DNA of 58,992 nucleotides from JAWKIW01 sp046331175. Its GTDB lineage: Bacteria > Actinomycetota > Acidimicrobiia > Acidimicrobiales > Acidimicrobilacustridaceae. Below, piece after piece: positions 1 through 8,310 of the stretch. The stretch's first letter is position 1. Each line of letters begins with the position of its first letter. Below the pieces are notes generated by a model, which searched no databases, was not told the origin of the DNA, and worked only from the letters and a program-made list of their open reading frames with translations. Location: NCBI GenBank assembly GCA_046331175.1, contig JAXLRI010000021.1, positions 1 to 58,992 on the forward strand, read 5' to 3'. A program made the position numbers and the translations under genes.

Positions 1-617
1 CCAGCCTTCTCGTCGGGCGAACCGGCGGCCAGCACCAGCCCGGTGCCCACGGGCTTGGACAGCACCAGTGCATCGCCCGGCCGGGCCCCGCCCTTGGTCA
101 GCACCCGGTCGGGGTGGACCAGGCCCTGCACGGCCAGCCCGAAGATCGGCTCGTCGGAGCGGATGGTGTGCCCGCCCGCCACCGACCCGCCGGCCTCGGC
201 CACCACCTCGGCGGCAGCGCCCAGCACGGCGGCGATGGCCTCGCGCGGCAGTCGCTCGGGGAAGGCCGAGATGTTCACGGCGATGGCCACCCGCCCGCCC
301 ATGGCGAACACGTCGCTGACGGCGTTGGCGGCGGCGATGGCGCCGAAGTCGGCCGGGTCGTCGACCAGCGGCGGGAAGAAGTCGGTGGTCGACACCAGGG
401 CCACGTCGTCGCTGATGCGGTACACGGCGGCGTCGTCGAAGGGCGCCAGGCCGACCAGGAGGGCCGGGTCGATCGACGAGCCGAGCGTCGACACGAGGTC
501 GCCGAGCAGCGAGGCCCCCCACTTGGCGGCGCACCCCCCGCACGAGGTCCACTCGGTGAGGCGCAGGGGCTCGAGGTTCGGCTCGAGGCTCGGTGGGGCA
601 TCGGCGGTCGAAGTCAT
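1..617 (-). CDS. selD: Selenide, water dikinase SelD (N-terminal part, cut by window edge)
   Basis: SelD makes selenophosphate from selenide and ATP, the selenium donor for selenocysteine or selenouridine. The ATG at 617 opens about 205 codons that run off the left edge, so the C-terminal third or so is missing. Visible hallmarks are the catalytic loop CGGCAAKWG (Cys26, Cys29, Lys32), DDAAVY, a TTDFFPP-like segment, GGHTIRSDEPIFGLAVQG and the stretch after it ending KPVGTG; all belong to the AIR-synthase-like SelD fold. Position 26 is an ordinary Cys codon (TGC), not a TGA selenocysteine. The gene is divergent from the OsmC gene with only 37 bp between them. No selA, selB, selU or selenoprotein gene is visible in this window, so the use made of the selenophosphate cannot be told. 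Confidence 0.88.
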   Translation of the reverse strand, partial: MTSTADAPPSLEPNLEPLRLTEWTSCGGCAAKWGASLLGDLVSTLGSSIDPALLVGLAPFDDAAVYRISDDVALVSTTDFFPPLVDDPADFGAIAAANAVSDVFAMGGRVAIAVNISAFPERLPREAIAAVLGAAAEVVAEAGGSVAGGHTIRSDEPIFGLAVQGLVHPDRVLTKGGARPGDALVLSKPVGTGLVLAAGSPDEKA

Positions 618-654
618 CGGGTCCGCAGGGTACCGGTCCGCGAGACTCGCCCCC

Positions 655-1170
655 ATGGGCACCCCCGCACCGCACCACGACGGCAGCACCACCGGCACCG
701 CGGTCCACCGCTACCGCGCCCAGGTCACGTGGTCGGGGTCCACCGGCGCCGGCTACGAGGCCTACGACCGCACGCACGCCGTCACCTGCCCGCCGGCCAC
801 CGCCGACCTCACCGTGAGCAGCGATCCCGCGTTCCGGGGCGACCCCACGCTGCTCGACCCCGAGCAGCTGCTCCTGGCGGCGGCGTCGTCGTGCCAGCTG
901 CTGGCCTTCCTCGCCGTGGCCGCCCGGGCCCGCGTCGACGTCGTCACCTACACCGACCAGGCCGAGGCCGTGATGCCCGAGGACGACCCGCCCGTGCGCA
1001 TCACCGCCATCGCCCTGCGCCCCCGCATCATCGTCCGCGGTCCCGGTGGTGCCACCGCCGTGGACAAGCTGGCCCGCCTCGTCGAGGTCGCCCACCACGA
1101 GTGCTTCATCGCCAACAGCCTGCGGTCCGACGTCGTGGTGGAACCGGTGATCGTGTTCGCGGGAGACTGA
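655..1170 (+). CDS. OsmC/Ohr family protein
   Basis: 171-residue OsmC-family protein, normally a Cys-based peroxidase that reduces organic hydroperoxides in the cytosol. The two family cysteines are visible: Cys80 in AAASSCQLL and Cys150 in HHECFIANSL, the usual placement of the peroxidatic and resolving residues. The segment LLDPEQLLLAAASSC is typical of the SACOL1771-like/OsmC group. The start chosen is ATG at 655; an open frame continues far upstream but reads antisense through selD, so it is not used. There is no clear Shine-Dalgarno, and a GAGACT hexamer 7 nt upstream may be a -10 of a leaderless message. The head-to-head arrangement with selD suggests a shared regulatory region, but the substrate cannot be told from sequence. 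Confidence 0.85.
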   Translation: MGTPAPHHDGSTTGTAVHRYRAQVTWSGSTGAGYEAYDRTHAVTCPPATADLTVSSDPAFRGDPTLLDPEQLLLAAASSCQLLAFLAVAARARVDVVTYTDQAEAVMPEDDPPVRITAIALRPRIIVRGPGGATAVDKLARLVEVAHHECFIANSLRSDVVVEPVIVFAGD

Positions 1171-1413
1171 CGCCGAGGTGACCCCGACCCCGCAGGTGGG
1201 GGTCGCGGCGAGGCGGACCGGCGGGACGGGAGGCCAGCGACAGGTCGGCGACGGGAGCCGGTGCGAGCCGGCGTGTCAGGGGTGTGAACGGTGGACGAAG
1301 CGACGAGGAACGAGCCACCGCAGCCCTTGGCCGACGACGCGCCGAGTGGTTCACTCGGGGAGGCGGCGACGGAGGGACTCCAGACGGCCGACGGTGCTCG
1401 AGAGGAGGCCGGG

Positions 1414-1662
1414 ATGAGCATCACCGACACGAGGCGAGACCAGGTCGGCGGCGACGCCGGCGACGGCCCCACCTTGGAGGTGGGCACCCACGTCGAGGTC
1501 CGCTCCACCCTCGATCGACGGTGGAGCCGCGGCTTCGAGGTGCGCGAAGTCGCCGAGGGCGGCTACCGGGTCCGGCGCCTCTCCGACATGGTCGACCTGC
1601 CCGGCGTCATCGCCGCCGCCGACGTCCGCAAGGAGAAGCGGCGCGGCACCTGGTGGTACTGA
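1414..1662 (+). CDS. Small KOW/SH3-like hypothetical protein
   Basis: 82-residue protein, not assignable to a named family. After a polar N-terminus the body alternates short beta segments (VGTHVEVRSTLD, WSRGFEVREVAEGGY, RVRRL) and ends in a basic, Trp-rich tail KRRGTWWY. The pattern VGTHVEVRS...W.RGFEV resembles small SH3/KOW-type barrels found as stand-alone actinobacterial proteins. The start at 1414 is favoured by a strong Shine-Dalgarno (GAGAGGAGG at about 1400-1408) at good spacing; an in-frame start at 1291 would add 41 low-complexity residues and lacks a ribosome binding site. It is convergent with the GYD gene. Confidence 0.6.
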   Translation: MSITDTRRDQVGGDAGDGPTLEVGTHVEVRSTLDRRWSRGFEVREVAEGGYRVRRLSDMVDLPGVIAAADVRKEKRRGTWWY

Positions 1663-1691
1663 CCTGGCGGTGACCGCCGCGCCGGTGGCGA

Positions 1692-1991
1692 TCAGCCCTC
1701 GCGGCCGGCCTTGAGCGTGGCGATGAGGTCGTCGACCTCGATGGCGACCAGCGTGCGGGTCTTGAGCGTGCCCCGGCTGGTCAGCTCGGTGGCGATGCGG
1801 GCCATCGCCAGCTCGTCGTCGGTCTCGATGATGGTGACGAAGTCCCACTGGCCCAGCAGCGCGTACTGGTGCAGCACGTGGCCACCCATCGACTCGACCT
1901 CGGCGTTGACCTGCTTGATGCGCTCGGGGTTCTCCCGCAGCGTGTGCGACCCGTCGGGGCCCAGCGTCGACAGCATCAGGAACTTGGCCAT
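1692..1991 (-). CDS. GYD domain-containing protein
   Basis: 99-residue GYD-domain protein, a small ferredoxin-like alpha/beta fold of unknown biochemical role common in Actinobacteria. It begins MAKFLMLSTLGPDG and contains the pattern LLGQWDFVTIIETDDE, matching the GYD signature (usually ..G.YD.v.i.eapD.), with the helical segment ENPERIKQVNAEVESMGG in between. The length matches the family (about 95-105). A TAGGGT box 6 nt upstream of the ATG and the lack of a Shine-Dalgarno indicate a leaderless transcript. Function is unknown beyond the fold. Confidence 0.85.
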   Translation of the reverse strand: MAKFLMLSTLGPDGSHTLRENPERIKQVNAEVESMGGHVLHQYALLGQWDFVTIIETDDELAMARIATELTSRGTLKTRTLVAIEVDDLIATLKAGREG

Positions 1992-1997
1992 GGCCAG

Positions 1998-2003
1998 ACC
2001 CTA
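1998..2003 (-). promoter_or_regulatory. -10 box of leaderless promoter, GYD gene
   Basis: On the minus strand reads TAGGGT, followed by 6 nt and then the ATG at 1991. This matches the actinobacterial TANNNT -10, with the transcript probably starting at the start codon. Confidence 0.5.
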
Positions 2004-2044
2004 GTGGCGACGGGCAGCGCGGTGACGAGGGGGGACGACGCCGA

Positions 2045-2464
2045 TCAGGCACCGGGCTCGTCGAGCCGGGCGATGGTCGCGACCTCGTCGGCATCGACGG
2101 GCGTCGTCAGGAAGGCCGTGAGGATCTCGCTGGCGACCGTGGCCGAGGTGAGCCGCTGGCCGAGGGCCACCACGTTGGCGTCGTTCCACCGGCGGGCGCC
2201 GCTGGCGGTCTCGGCGTCGGTGCAGAGCGCGGCCCGCACGCCGGGCACCTTGTTGGCGGCGATGGACACGCCGGTGCCGGTCCAGCAGCACACCACGCCG
2301 ACGTCGGCCCGGCCGCCGGCCACCGCCTCGCCCACGGCCCGGCCGGCGTCGGGCCACGGCACGTCGCGCGCCACCACCTCGACCTGGTGCCCCTGGTCGG
2401 CCAACCAGTCCGGCAGGTGGTCGCTGAGCGCGTCGGGCTCGTCGACCCCGAAGGCGATGCGCAT
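2045..2464 (-). CDS. RpiB/LacAB-family sugar-phosphate isomerase
   Basis: 139-residue member of the RpiB/LacA/LacB family, which interconverts aldose and ketose phosphates such as ribose-5-phosphate and ribulose-5-phosphate. Diagnostic segments are the N-terminal MRIAFGVDEP strand, CCWTGTGVSIAANKVPGVRA (the active-site Cys and the GTG.S.AANK phosphate-binding loop) and ARRWNDANVVALGQR (the R.hNdANvl.lG motif). The length is typical (140-150). Whether it is a true RpiB or acts on another sugar phosphate cannot be decided from sequence. It is divergent from the alpha-mannosidase, which hints at carbohydrate use, but this is only context. Confidence 0.82.
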   Translation of the reverse strand: MRIAFGVDEPDALSDHLPDWLADQGHQVEVVARDVPWPDAGRAVGEAVAGGRADVGVVCCWTGTGVSIAANKVPGVRAALCTDAETASGARRWNDANVVALGQRLTSATVASEILTAFLTTPVDADEVATIARLDEPGA

Positions 2465-2470
2465 GACCGC

Positions 2471-2476
2471 AGCGTA
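2471..2476 (-). promoter_or_regulatory. -10 box of leaderless promoter, RpiB-family gene
   Basis: Minus-strand TACGCT lies 6 nt before the ATG at 2464; no Shine-Dalgarno is present. Fits a leaderless mRNA. Confidence 0.55.
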
Positions 2477-2555
2477 CGCTCGGGGCGTCGCTCGCCCGGG
2501 ACGAGGCGGTCACCGGTACGGCGGTCGCGGGCGACCCATCGATCGAGGAGCAGCC

Positions 2556-5267
2556 ATGGCCCGCGACGTCACCATCGTCCCGCACACCCACTGGGACCGG
2601 GAGTGGTACGAGCCGTTCCAGACCTTCCGGATGCGCCTCGTCGAGCTGGTCGACGACCTGCTGCCCCTGCTCGACGCCGACCCCGGCTACGCCCACTTCC
2701 AGCTCGACGGCCAGATGGCCGTGGTCGACGACTACCTCGCCATCCGCCCCGAGCGGGCCGGCGACCTGCGCCGGCTGGCCGCCGACGGTCGCCTGTCGAT
2801 GGGCCCCTGGTACATCCTCATGGACGAGTTCCTGGTGTCGGGCGAGACGATGGTGCGCGACCTGCAGCTCGGCCTCGAGGCGGCCGCCGGCTTCGGCGGC
2901 GCCATGCCGGTGGGCTACCTGCCCGACATGTTCGGCCACGTCGCCCAGATGCCCCAGCTGCTCGCCCAGGCGGGCTTCGCCGACGCCGTGGTGTGGCGAG
3001 GTGTGCCCGCCGCGGTCGACCGGGACGCCTTCACCTGGGTGGCGCCCGACGGGTCGGCCGTGCGGGCCACCTACCTGCTCGACGGCTACGGCAACGGCGC
3101 CACCCTGCCCGACGACGCCAAGGACCTCGTGGCCATGGTCGACCGCTTCGTCGAGCGCTTCGACGCCTTCCTGCCCACCGACGCTCCGCTGCTCTGGATG
3201 AACGGCACCGACCACCTCCTCCCCCAGCCGTGGTTGGGCCGGGTGGTGGCCGAGGCCAACGAGCTGCAGGATCGCTACCGGCTGCGGGTGGGATCCCTGG
3301 CCGACCACATCGCCCTGGCCCGGTCCGACGACGAGGCTCGGGGCGGGCCGGCGCGGCCCCGGTGGCAGGGCGAGCTGCGGTCGGGGGCACGGGCCAACCT
3401 CCTGATGGGCGTGGCGTCGAACCGGGTCGACGTGAAGCAGGCCGCAGCCGCCGCCGAGCGCGGCCTCGAGCGCATCGCCGAGCCGGCCAGCGCCCTGTGG
3501 CTCGAGCCGTCGACGTGGCCGGCCGCCTTCCTGCGCGAGGCCTGGCTGCAGGTCGTGCGCAACGCCGCCCACGACTCGGTGTGCGCCTGCTCGGTCGACG
3601 AGGTCGACGCCGCCGTCGTGCACCGCTACGGCGAGGCCGTGCAGATCGCCGACGGCCTCACCCGCCGCGCCGTCGACGCGCTGGCTGCCTCGCTGCGCAA
3701 CGCCGGGACGTTCGTGGCCAACCCGTCGCCGCGCGCCCGGAGCGGGCTCGTCGAGGTCCGCCGCCCGGGCCACGACCCGGTGCCCGGCACCCAGGTGCTG
3801 CGCCTCGGCGGCGGCGACCACGTCACCGAGGGCATCAGCCGGGCCGACGCCGCCACGCTGGTCCAGGCGTCCCTCGACGGCATGCCCGACCTGCACGACG
3901 CCGAGGTCGTGCTACGCGACGACGGCGTGCTCGACGTGCGCCTCATCCACGACCCGGTGGCGAGCACGGGTCGCTACACGGGCTCGGCGCGCGACGAGGT
4001 GAACCTGGCCGCCGCCGAGGACCCGACCGCCCCGGCCCGGTTCACGGTCCGCACGCCGCTCGCCCAGAAGGTGCTGGGCCTCGCCGTCGACGTGCCGGGC
4101 TTCGGCTGGTCGCGCTGGGAGCCGACCGATCTGGCCGACCTCGGCGTCGCCCCCGTGATCGTCGACGAGACCGGCGGCGCCACCGGCGGCCCCCGGTTGG
4201 CCAACGGCCTGGTCACCGTCGACATCGACCCGGTCGACGGCACCTTCGCCCTCGACGGCGTGGCCGGCCTCGGCCGCCTCGTCGACGACGGCGATGCCGG
4301 CGACACCTACAACTACAACCCGCCGCCGGCCGGCGACGTCGTGGTCGACCGACCCGACGCCGTCGAGGTGCGGGTCACCGAGCAGGGACCCCTGCGCGCC
4401 CGCGCCGAGATCGTCCGCACCTACCGCTGGCCGTCCCACGTGGCCGGCGGCGCCCGGGTCGGCGAGCGCGAGGTGCCGGTCACGACGGTCGTCGAGGTCC
4501 AGGCCGGCACGAAGCTGGTCCGGGTCACCACCGAGCTCGACAACCCATGCCGCGACCACCGGCTTCGCGCCTGGCTGCCCCTGCCCGATCGCACGCGCTC
4601 GTCACGGTCCGAGTGCGCCTTCGCCGTCGTCGACCGGTCGATCGTGGCCGAGGGCGGACCCACCGAGCGGCCGCTGGCCACCTACCCGTCGCGCCGCTTC
4701 GTCATCGCCGGTGGCCTCACCGTGGTCCACGACGGCCTGCTGGAGCACGAGCTGGTCGACCTCGACGGCCGACGGACCGACGACACCACCACCGCCGGCG
4801 CCCTGGCCGTCACCCTGCTGCGCTGCACCGGCCTCATCTCGCAGGGGCCCATGACGTACCGGCCGCTGCCGGCCGGCCCGATGGCCCGCACCCCCGCGGC
4901 CCAGCTGCCCGGCCACCACGTCCTGCGCTACGCCGTGCAGGCCGGTGACCACGTCGCCGCCGCCTATGCGGCCGCGGACGAGGCCTTCGCACCGATGCCC
5001 GTGGTGCGGTCCCGTGGTGGCGGGCATCGCGAAGATCGCGGCACCGCGCTCGCCATCACCGGCGCCGTGGTCTCATCGGTGGTGCGCGAGGGCGGAGCGC
5101 TCACCGTCCGCCTGTTCAACCCGTCCGACGAGCCCACCACCGCCACCATCGAGGGCCGGCGCGGCTGGCTGGTCGACCTGCGCGGCGGCCTGGTCGACAC
5201 CTTCGAGGAGTCGTACGCGCTGGGCCCCTGGCGCATCGCCACCGCCCGCCTCGCCGAGGCCGGCTGA
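2556..5267 (+). CDS. Alpha-mannosidase, glycoside hydrolase family 38
   Basis: 903-residue GH38 enzyme that hydrolyses terminal alpha-mannosides by a retaining, Zn-dependent mechanism. The N-terminal domain starts almost at once with HTHWDREW (residues 10-17), the GH38 Zn-binding H.H.D..W motif (His10, Asp14). The catalytic nucleophile is probably Asp124 in PDMFGH. A helical middle domain and beta-sandwich C-terminal region follow, including EVPVTTVVEVQAG and the late AHDSVCACSVDEV Zn-ligand segment. No signal peptide is visible, so it is probably cytosolic. The ATG at 2556 is chosen because GAGGAG sits 5 nt upstream and the family motif begins directly after it. Natural substrates could be internalised mannan or N-glycan fragments, or the cell's own mannose glycans; no transporter gene sits next to it. 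Confidence 0.93.
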   Translation: MARDVTIVPHTHWDREWYEPFQTFRMRLVELVDDLLPLLDADPGYAHFQLDGQMAVVDDYLAIRPERAGDLRRLAADGRLSMGPWYILMDEFLVSGETMVRDLQLGLEAAAGFGGAMPVGYLPDMFGHVAQMPQLLAQAGFADAVVWRGVPAAVDRDAFTWVAPDGSAVRATYLLDGYGNGATLPDDAKDLVAMVDRFVERFDAFLPTDAPLLWMNGTDHLLPQPWLGRVVAEANELQDRYRLRVGSLADHIALARSDDEARGGPARPRWQGELRSGARANLLMGVASNRVDVKQAAAAAERGLERIAEPASALWLEPSTWPAAFLREAWLQVVRNAAHDSVCACSVDEVDAAVVHRYGEAVQIADGLTRRAVDALAASLRNAGTFVANPSPRARSGLVEVRRPGHDPVPGTQVLRLGGGDHVTEGISRADAATLVQASLDGMPDLHDAEVVLRDDGVLDVRLIHDPVASTGRYTGSARDEVNLAAAEDPTAPARFTVRTPLAQKVLGLAVDVPGFGWSRWEPTDLADLGVAPVIVDETGGATGGPRLANGLVTVDIDPVDGTFALDGVAGLGRLVDDGDAGDTYNYNPPPAGDVVVDRPDAVEVRVTEQGPLRARAEIVRTYRWPSHVAGGARVGEREVPVTTVVEVQAGTKLVRVTTELDNPCRDHRLRAWLPLPDRTRSSRSECAFAVVDRSIVAEGGPTERPLATYPSRRFVIAGGLTVVHDGLLEHELVDLDGRRTDDTTTAGALAVTLLRCTGLISQGPMTYRPLPAGPMARTPAAQLPGHHVLRYAVQAGDHVAAAYAAADEAFAPMPVVRSRGGGHREDRGTALAITGAVVSSVVREGGALTVRLFNPSDEPTTATIEGRRGWLVDLRGGLVDTFEESYALGPWRIATARLAEAG

Positions 5268-5282
5268 TCGAGGCCGCCCGTC

Positions 5283-6293
5283 TCAGCGCACGAAGGGCAG
5301 GGCGGTGCGCACACGAGCGGCGATGGGGTGCGGACGGGCCTCCACGAGCTCGTCCATGGTCGCCTGCATGCGTCCCAGCGTCTCCTCGTAGCAGTGCAGC
5401 ACGACCTCGTCGTCGTCGGCGGCCTCCGGGCCGAGGCCGCTCCAGTCGAAGGGCTCGCACACCCGCACGGTCACCTTGGCCGGCATGGGGATCGTCGGCA
5501 GCTGCACCGGTGCGATCCCCCACGGCGGCCCGGCCACGAACGGGAAGATGTTGATCCGCAGCCGGTCGAACCCGACCGCCCGGGCGAGGTTGTCGCCCCG
5601 GGTCAGCACGAAGATGGCGTCGTGGCTGCCGTGGGCGACCATCGGGTACACCGGGACGCCGAAGCGCAGCGCCAGCCGCACGAACCCCTTGTGGCCGTGC
5701 AGCTCGATGCGGTGGCGGTCGGTCCACGGGCGGTAGTCCTCGGTGTCGCCGCCCGGATAGACGAGCACCGGCGCTCCGGCCTCGAGGGCCCGGGCGGCGT
5801 TGGCCTGGCTGGCCGGGATCGTGCCCATGCGGCGAGCCATCGACCGGACGCCCGGCAGCGAGAACAAGAAGTCGAAGCCGAGCGAGTAGAGCGGATCGTC
5901 GGTGCCCCGGGTTCGGTACCAGGCCAGCAGGAAGGCGTACACGTCGGGCATCCAGATGCCGCCGGAGTGGTTCCCGACGACGAGGAAGGGCCCCGAGGTC
6001 GGGAGCCGGTCGATGCCGTCGACCTCGGCGTCGAAGTAGCGACGGGTCGCCTCCAGCAGCGGGACGATCCGCTCGATGAAGGCCGGATCGCGCTGGAAGA
6101 GCGGCTCGTGCAGGCCGTGCTCGACCCGCTGCTCGAGGGCGTCGATCAGCGACCAGCCGTGCCGCTCGGCCGACCCCGGGGGGTCGGACGGCCCGGCGTC
6201 GTCGAGCGGTGCGCCGACCGGCTCGATCGACGCCGCCGGGTCGGCAGGCGACATCGCTGCCGCGTCGGTCGAGCTGGCTCTGCGGTCCCCCAT
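5283..6293 (-). CDS. Lysophospholipid acyltransferase family protein (PlsC/MGAT-like)
   Basis: 336-residue acyltransferase of the LPLAT superfamily, which transfers acyl groups from acyl-CoA to lipid acceptors at the inner face of the membrane. Seen are FLVVGNHSGG (the catalytic NH motif, in the spaced form typical of MGAT/DGAT2-like LPLATs), the YPGGDTEDYRPW acceptor-binding loop, and HKGFVRLALRFGVPVYPMVAHG. The start at 6293 is supported by GGGGGGAGGA about 5 nt upstream; a longer reading from 6461 would run through a strong hairpin and is rejected. The first 60 residues are acidic and disordered. It is convergent with the mannosidase (15 bp apart). Likely phospholipid or triacylglycerol synthesis, in line with the WS/DGAT gene elsewhere in the window. 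Confidence 0.83.
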   Translation of the reverse strand: MGDRRASSTDAAAMSPADPAASIEPVGAPLDDAGPSDPPGSAERHGWSLIDALEQRVEHGLHEPLFQRDPAFIERIVPLLEATRRYFDAEVDGIDRLPTSGPFLVVGNHSGGIWMPDVYAFLLAWYRTRGTDDPLYSLGFDFLFSLPGVRSMARRMGTIPASQANAARALEAGAPVLVYPGGDTEDYRPWTDRHRIELHGHKGFVRLALRFGVPVYPMVAHGSHDAIFVLTRGDNLARAVGFDRLRINIFPFVAGPPWGIAPVQLPTIPMPAKVTVRVCEPFDWSGLGPEAADDDEVVLHCYEETLGRMQATMDELVEARPHPIAARVRTALPFVR

Positions 6294-6340
6294 GGCGTCC
6301 TCCCCCCGTCGGCTCGCCGCCGACCTCCATGGGACGGCAC

Positions 6341-6378
6341 GACGGGCGCGCCCGTCCAGGGTCCGAGGACCCTGGACG
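6341..6378 (-). terminator. Strong double hairpin after the solute-binding protein gene
   Basis: A perfect 16-bp palindrome (6341-6356, GACGGGCGCGCCCGTC) is followed by a 12-bp perfect stem with a 2-nt loop (6353-6378; arms CGTCCAGGGTCC and GGACCCTGGACG). It lies 34 nt after the stop of the solute-binding protein gene and before the acyltransferase start. There is no U-tract, as is usual in high-GC Actinobacteria. A terminator or mRNA-end stabiliser is likely. Confidence 0.65.
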
Positions 6379-6411
6379 ACGGATCCGGCCTCGCGTGGCC
6401 GGCGAGCAGCG

Positions 6412-8112
6412 CTACGTGTCGAGCCAGACCGAGGTGAGGCCGACGACGCCGTTGGTGACACCCGGTGACCGAGCGCCGTTGGGCAGCTCGGTGCCGTTGA
6501 AGTTGCGCACCTGGTTGCTGGCGGCCGCCGCCCACCGCTGCTGGGACAGCCACAGGTAGGGCAGGTCGGCGGTCTGGCGCTCCTGGACCTTGTCGTAGGC
6601 GGCCTTGCGGGCCGGGAAGTCGGTGGTGGCCCGGCCGTCGTTCAGCGCCTTGTCGAGCTCGGGGTCCTTGTTGCGGGCCATGTTCAGCGCCAGGTTGCCC
6701 TCGGCGTTGGACGACACCCACCAGATGTAGTTGTTGTCGGGGTCGCCGGCACCGAACTGCCGCCAGATCTGGGCCTGGAACTTCCCGCTGACGGCGTTGA
6801 GGATGAAGGTGTTCTGGTCGAAGTTCTGGATCTCGACCTCCATGCCCACGGCCTGCCACTGGCTCTGCAGCAGCTGCACGGACTGCATGGTGACCGGGTC
6901 GGGCGGCGACCCGAACACGAACTTCACCGGACCCTTCTCGGCGACGTAGCTGTCGACGAGCGACTTGGCCTTGGCCGGGTCGTAGCCGGGGTAGCCGGTG
7001 TCCTTGTACCACTTGGAGCTCGTCTCGAAGACGCTGTTGGCGGTGAGGGCGGGATCGGTCTGGCTGACCTGCCGCAGCGTCTCGCGGTCGATGGCGTAGG
7101 CCATCGCCTGGCGGATGCGCAGGTCGTCCATCGGTGCGGCGGTGGTGTTGAGCAGGACCAGGTTCACGTCCTTCTGCCCCCGCGACAGCACCAGCTGGAT
7201 GCCGCCCTTCTTGGCCTCCTCCTGCATGCGGATGATCGTCTGCTCGGCCGACGTCACGGTGATGTTGACCTCGCCGGACTTGACCGCGGAGAAGCGGCTC
7301 TCGGTCTCGGTGATGGGCTTGAAGGTGATGCCGTCGAGGTACGGCAGCTGCCGGCCGGCGCTGTCCTTGCGCCAGTACGACGCGTTCTTCTTGACCACCA
7401 GGTCCTTGTCGGGGGTCCAGCTCTGGAAGGTGAACGGGCCGGTGCCGATGGGCTTCTGGGTGGAGTCGGGCGAGTCGAGCTGGGCCGGGGCGGCCACCAC
7501 GCCGGCCTGGCCGGTGAGGCCGGTCGGGAACGTGGCCCAGGGCATGGCCATCGTGTAGCGGACGGTCAGGTCGTCGACCGCTTCGACCTTCTCGATGGGC
7601 CGGGCGGCGGCGCCGGTGAGGGGCGAGGCCTTGAAGGCCTGGACCGTCTTGACGACGGCGGCGGCGTTCAGCGGCGAGCCGTCGTGGAACTTCACGTTGG
7701 GCCGCAGCTTGAAGTCCCACACCGTGTAGTTGTTCGACGGGGTGAACGACTCGGCCAGGTAGGGCGTCGGGTTGAACTGGTCGTCGAAGGCCACCAATGG
7801 GTCGAAGACGGCGAGCGCGACCTGCGTGCCCGAGGCCGCCCAGCGGTTGGTGGTGGGGTTCCAGCCGTCGGTCTCGGCTTCGAGGCCGAACACCAGCGTG
7901 CCGCCAGGCTTGGGATCACCGGTGACGGGCTTGATGCGATCGGGCGACGTGTCGGTCGACCCGCCTCCGCTCGCCGACGACGACGTGGTCGCCTGGTCGC
8001 TCGACGACGAGCAGGCTACCACCGTCCCCAGGATCGCGACCGCCGCCAGCGCGGCGACTGTGGCGCGAAGCGTGGTGGCCACGCGCGCCCCCAGCGTGGG
8101 CGAAGCACCCAT
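6412..8112 (-). CDS. ABC transporter substrate-binding lipoprotein, peptide/SBP_bac_5 family
   Basis: 566-residue extracytoplasmic solute-binding protein of the DppA/OppA type, which captures peptides, nickel or similar ligands for an ABC importer. It has a lipoprotein signal peptide with lipobox VVAC (Cys34) and a Ser/Gly/Thr linker. The family body follows: PGGTLVFGLEAETDGWNP, YLAESFTPSNNYTVWDFKLRPNVKFHDGSPL split over the usual first lobe, then DLRIRQAMAYAIDRETL (the family signature region). The ATG at 8112 has AGGGGG upstream. No permease or ATPase gene is adjacent, so it is an orphan binding protein. The ligand cannot be predicted. Confidence 0.9.
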   Translation of the reverse strand: MGASPTLGARVATTLRATVAALAAVAILGTVVACSSSSDQATTSSSASGGGSTDTSPDRIKPVTGDPKPGGTLVFGLEAETDGWNPTTNRWAASGTQVALAVFDPLVAFDDQFNPTPYLAESFTPSNNYTVWDFKLRPNVKFHDGSPLNAAAVVKTVQAFKASPLTGAAARPIEKVEAVDDLTVRYTMAMPWATFPTGLTGQAGVVAAPAQLDSPDSTQKPIGTGPFTFQSWTPDKDLVVKKNASYWRKDSAGRQLPYLDGITFKPITETESRFSAVKSGEVNITVTSAEQTIIRMQEEAKKGGIQLVLSRGQKDVNLVLLNTTAAPMDDLRIRQAMAYAIDRETLRQVSQTDPALTANSVFETSSKWYKDTGYPGYDPAKAKSLVDSYVAEKGPVKFVFGSPPDPVTMQSVQLLQSQWQAVGMEVEIQNFDQNTFILNAVSGKFQAQIWRQFGAGDPDNNYIWWVSSNAEGNLALNMARNKDPELDKALNDGRATTDFPARKAAYDKVQERQTADLPYLWLSQQRWAAAASNQVRNFNGTELPNGARSPGVTNGVVGLTSVWLDT

Positions 8113-8310
8113 GGATTTCCCCCTCTTGTCGGCGAGCCCCCCGCCCGTCAGGGGCAACCTACCCGTTGGCCGACCCGGTGCCGGTGTCAGGCACCCGAGG
8201 ATCTTCACCAGAGCCCGACACGACGCCGAGGGAAGGTTCGGGCCCGGCGCCTCACGCGGTCTGGTCGGGCTCCGGGGCCGTGGCGTCCCGCTCGCCACCG
8301 GCATCACGGT

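Noticed and set aside
1869..2555. Upstream in-frame extension of the alpha-mannosidase to a 1132-residue protein
   Set aside because: The extension reads antisense through the RpiB-family gene, is low-complexity, and the GH38 motif begins directly after an ATG with a good ribosome binding site at 2556.
2001..3896. Long frame antisense to the mannosidase
   Set aside because: His/Gly/Val-rich composition without motifs, antisense to a certain GH38 gene.
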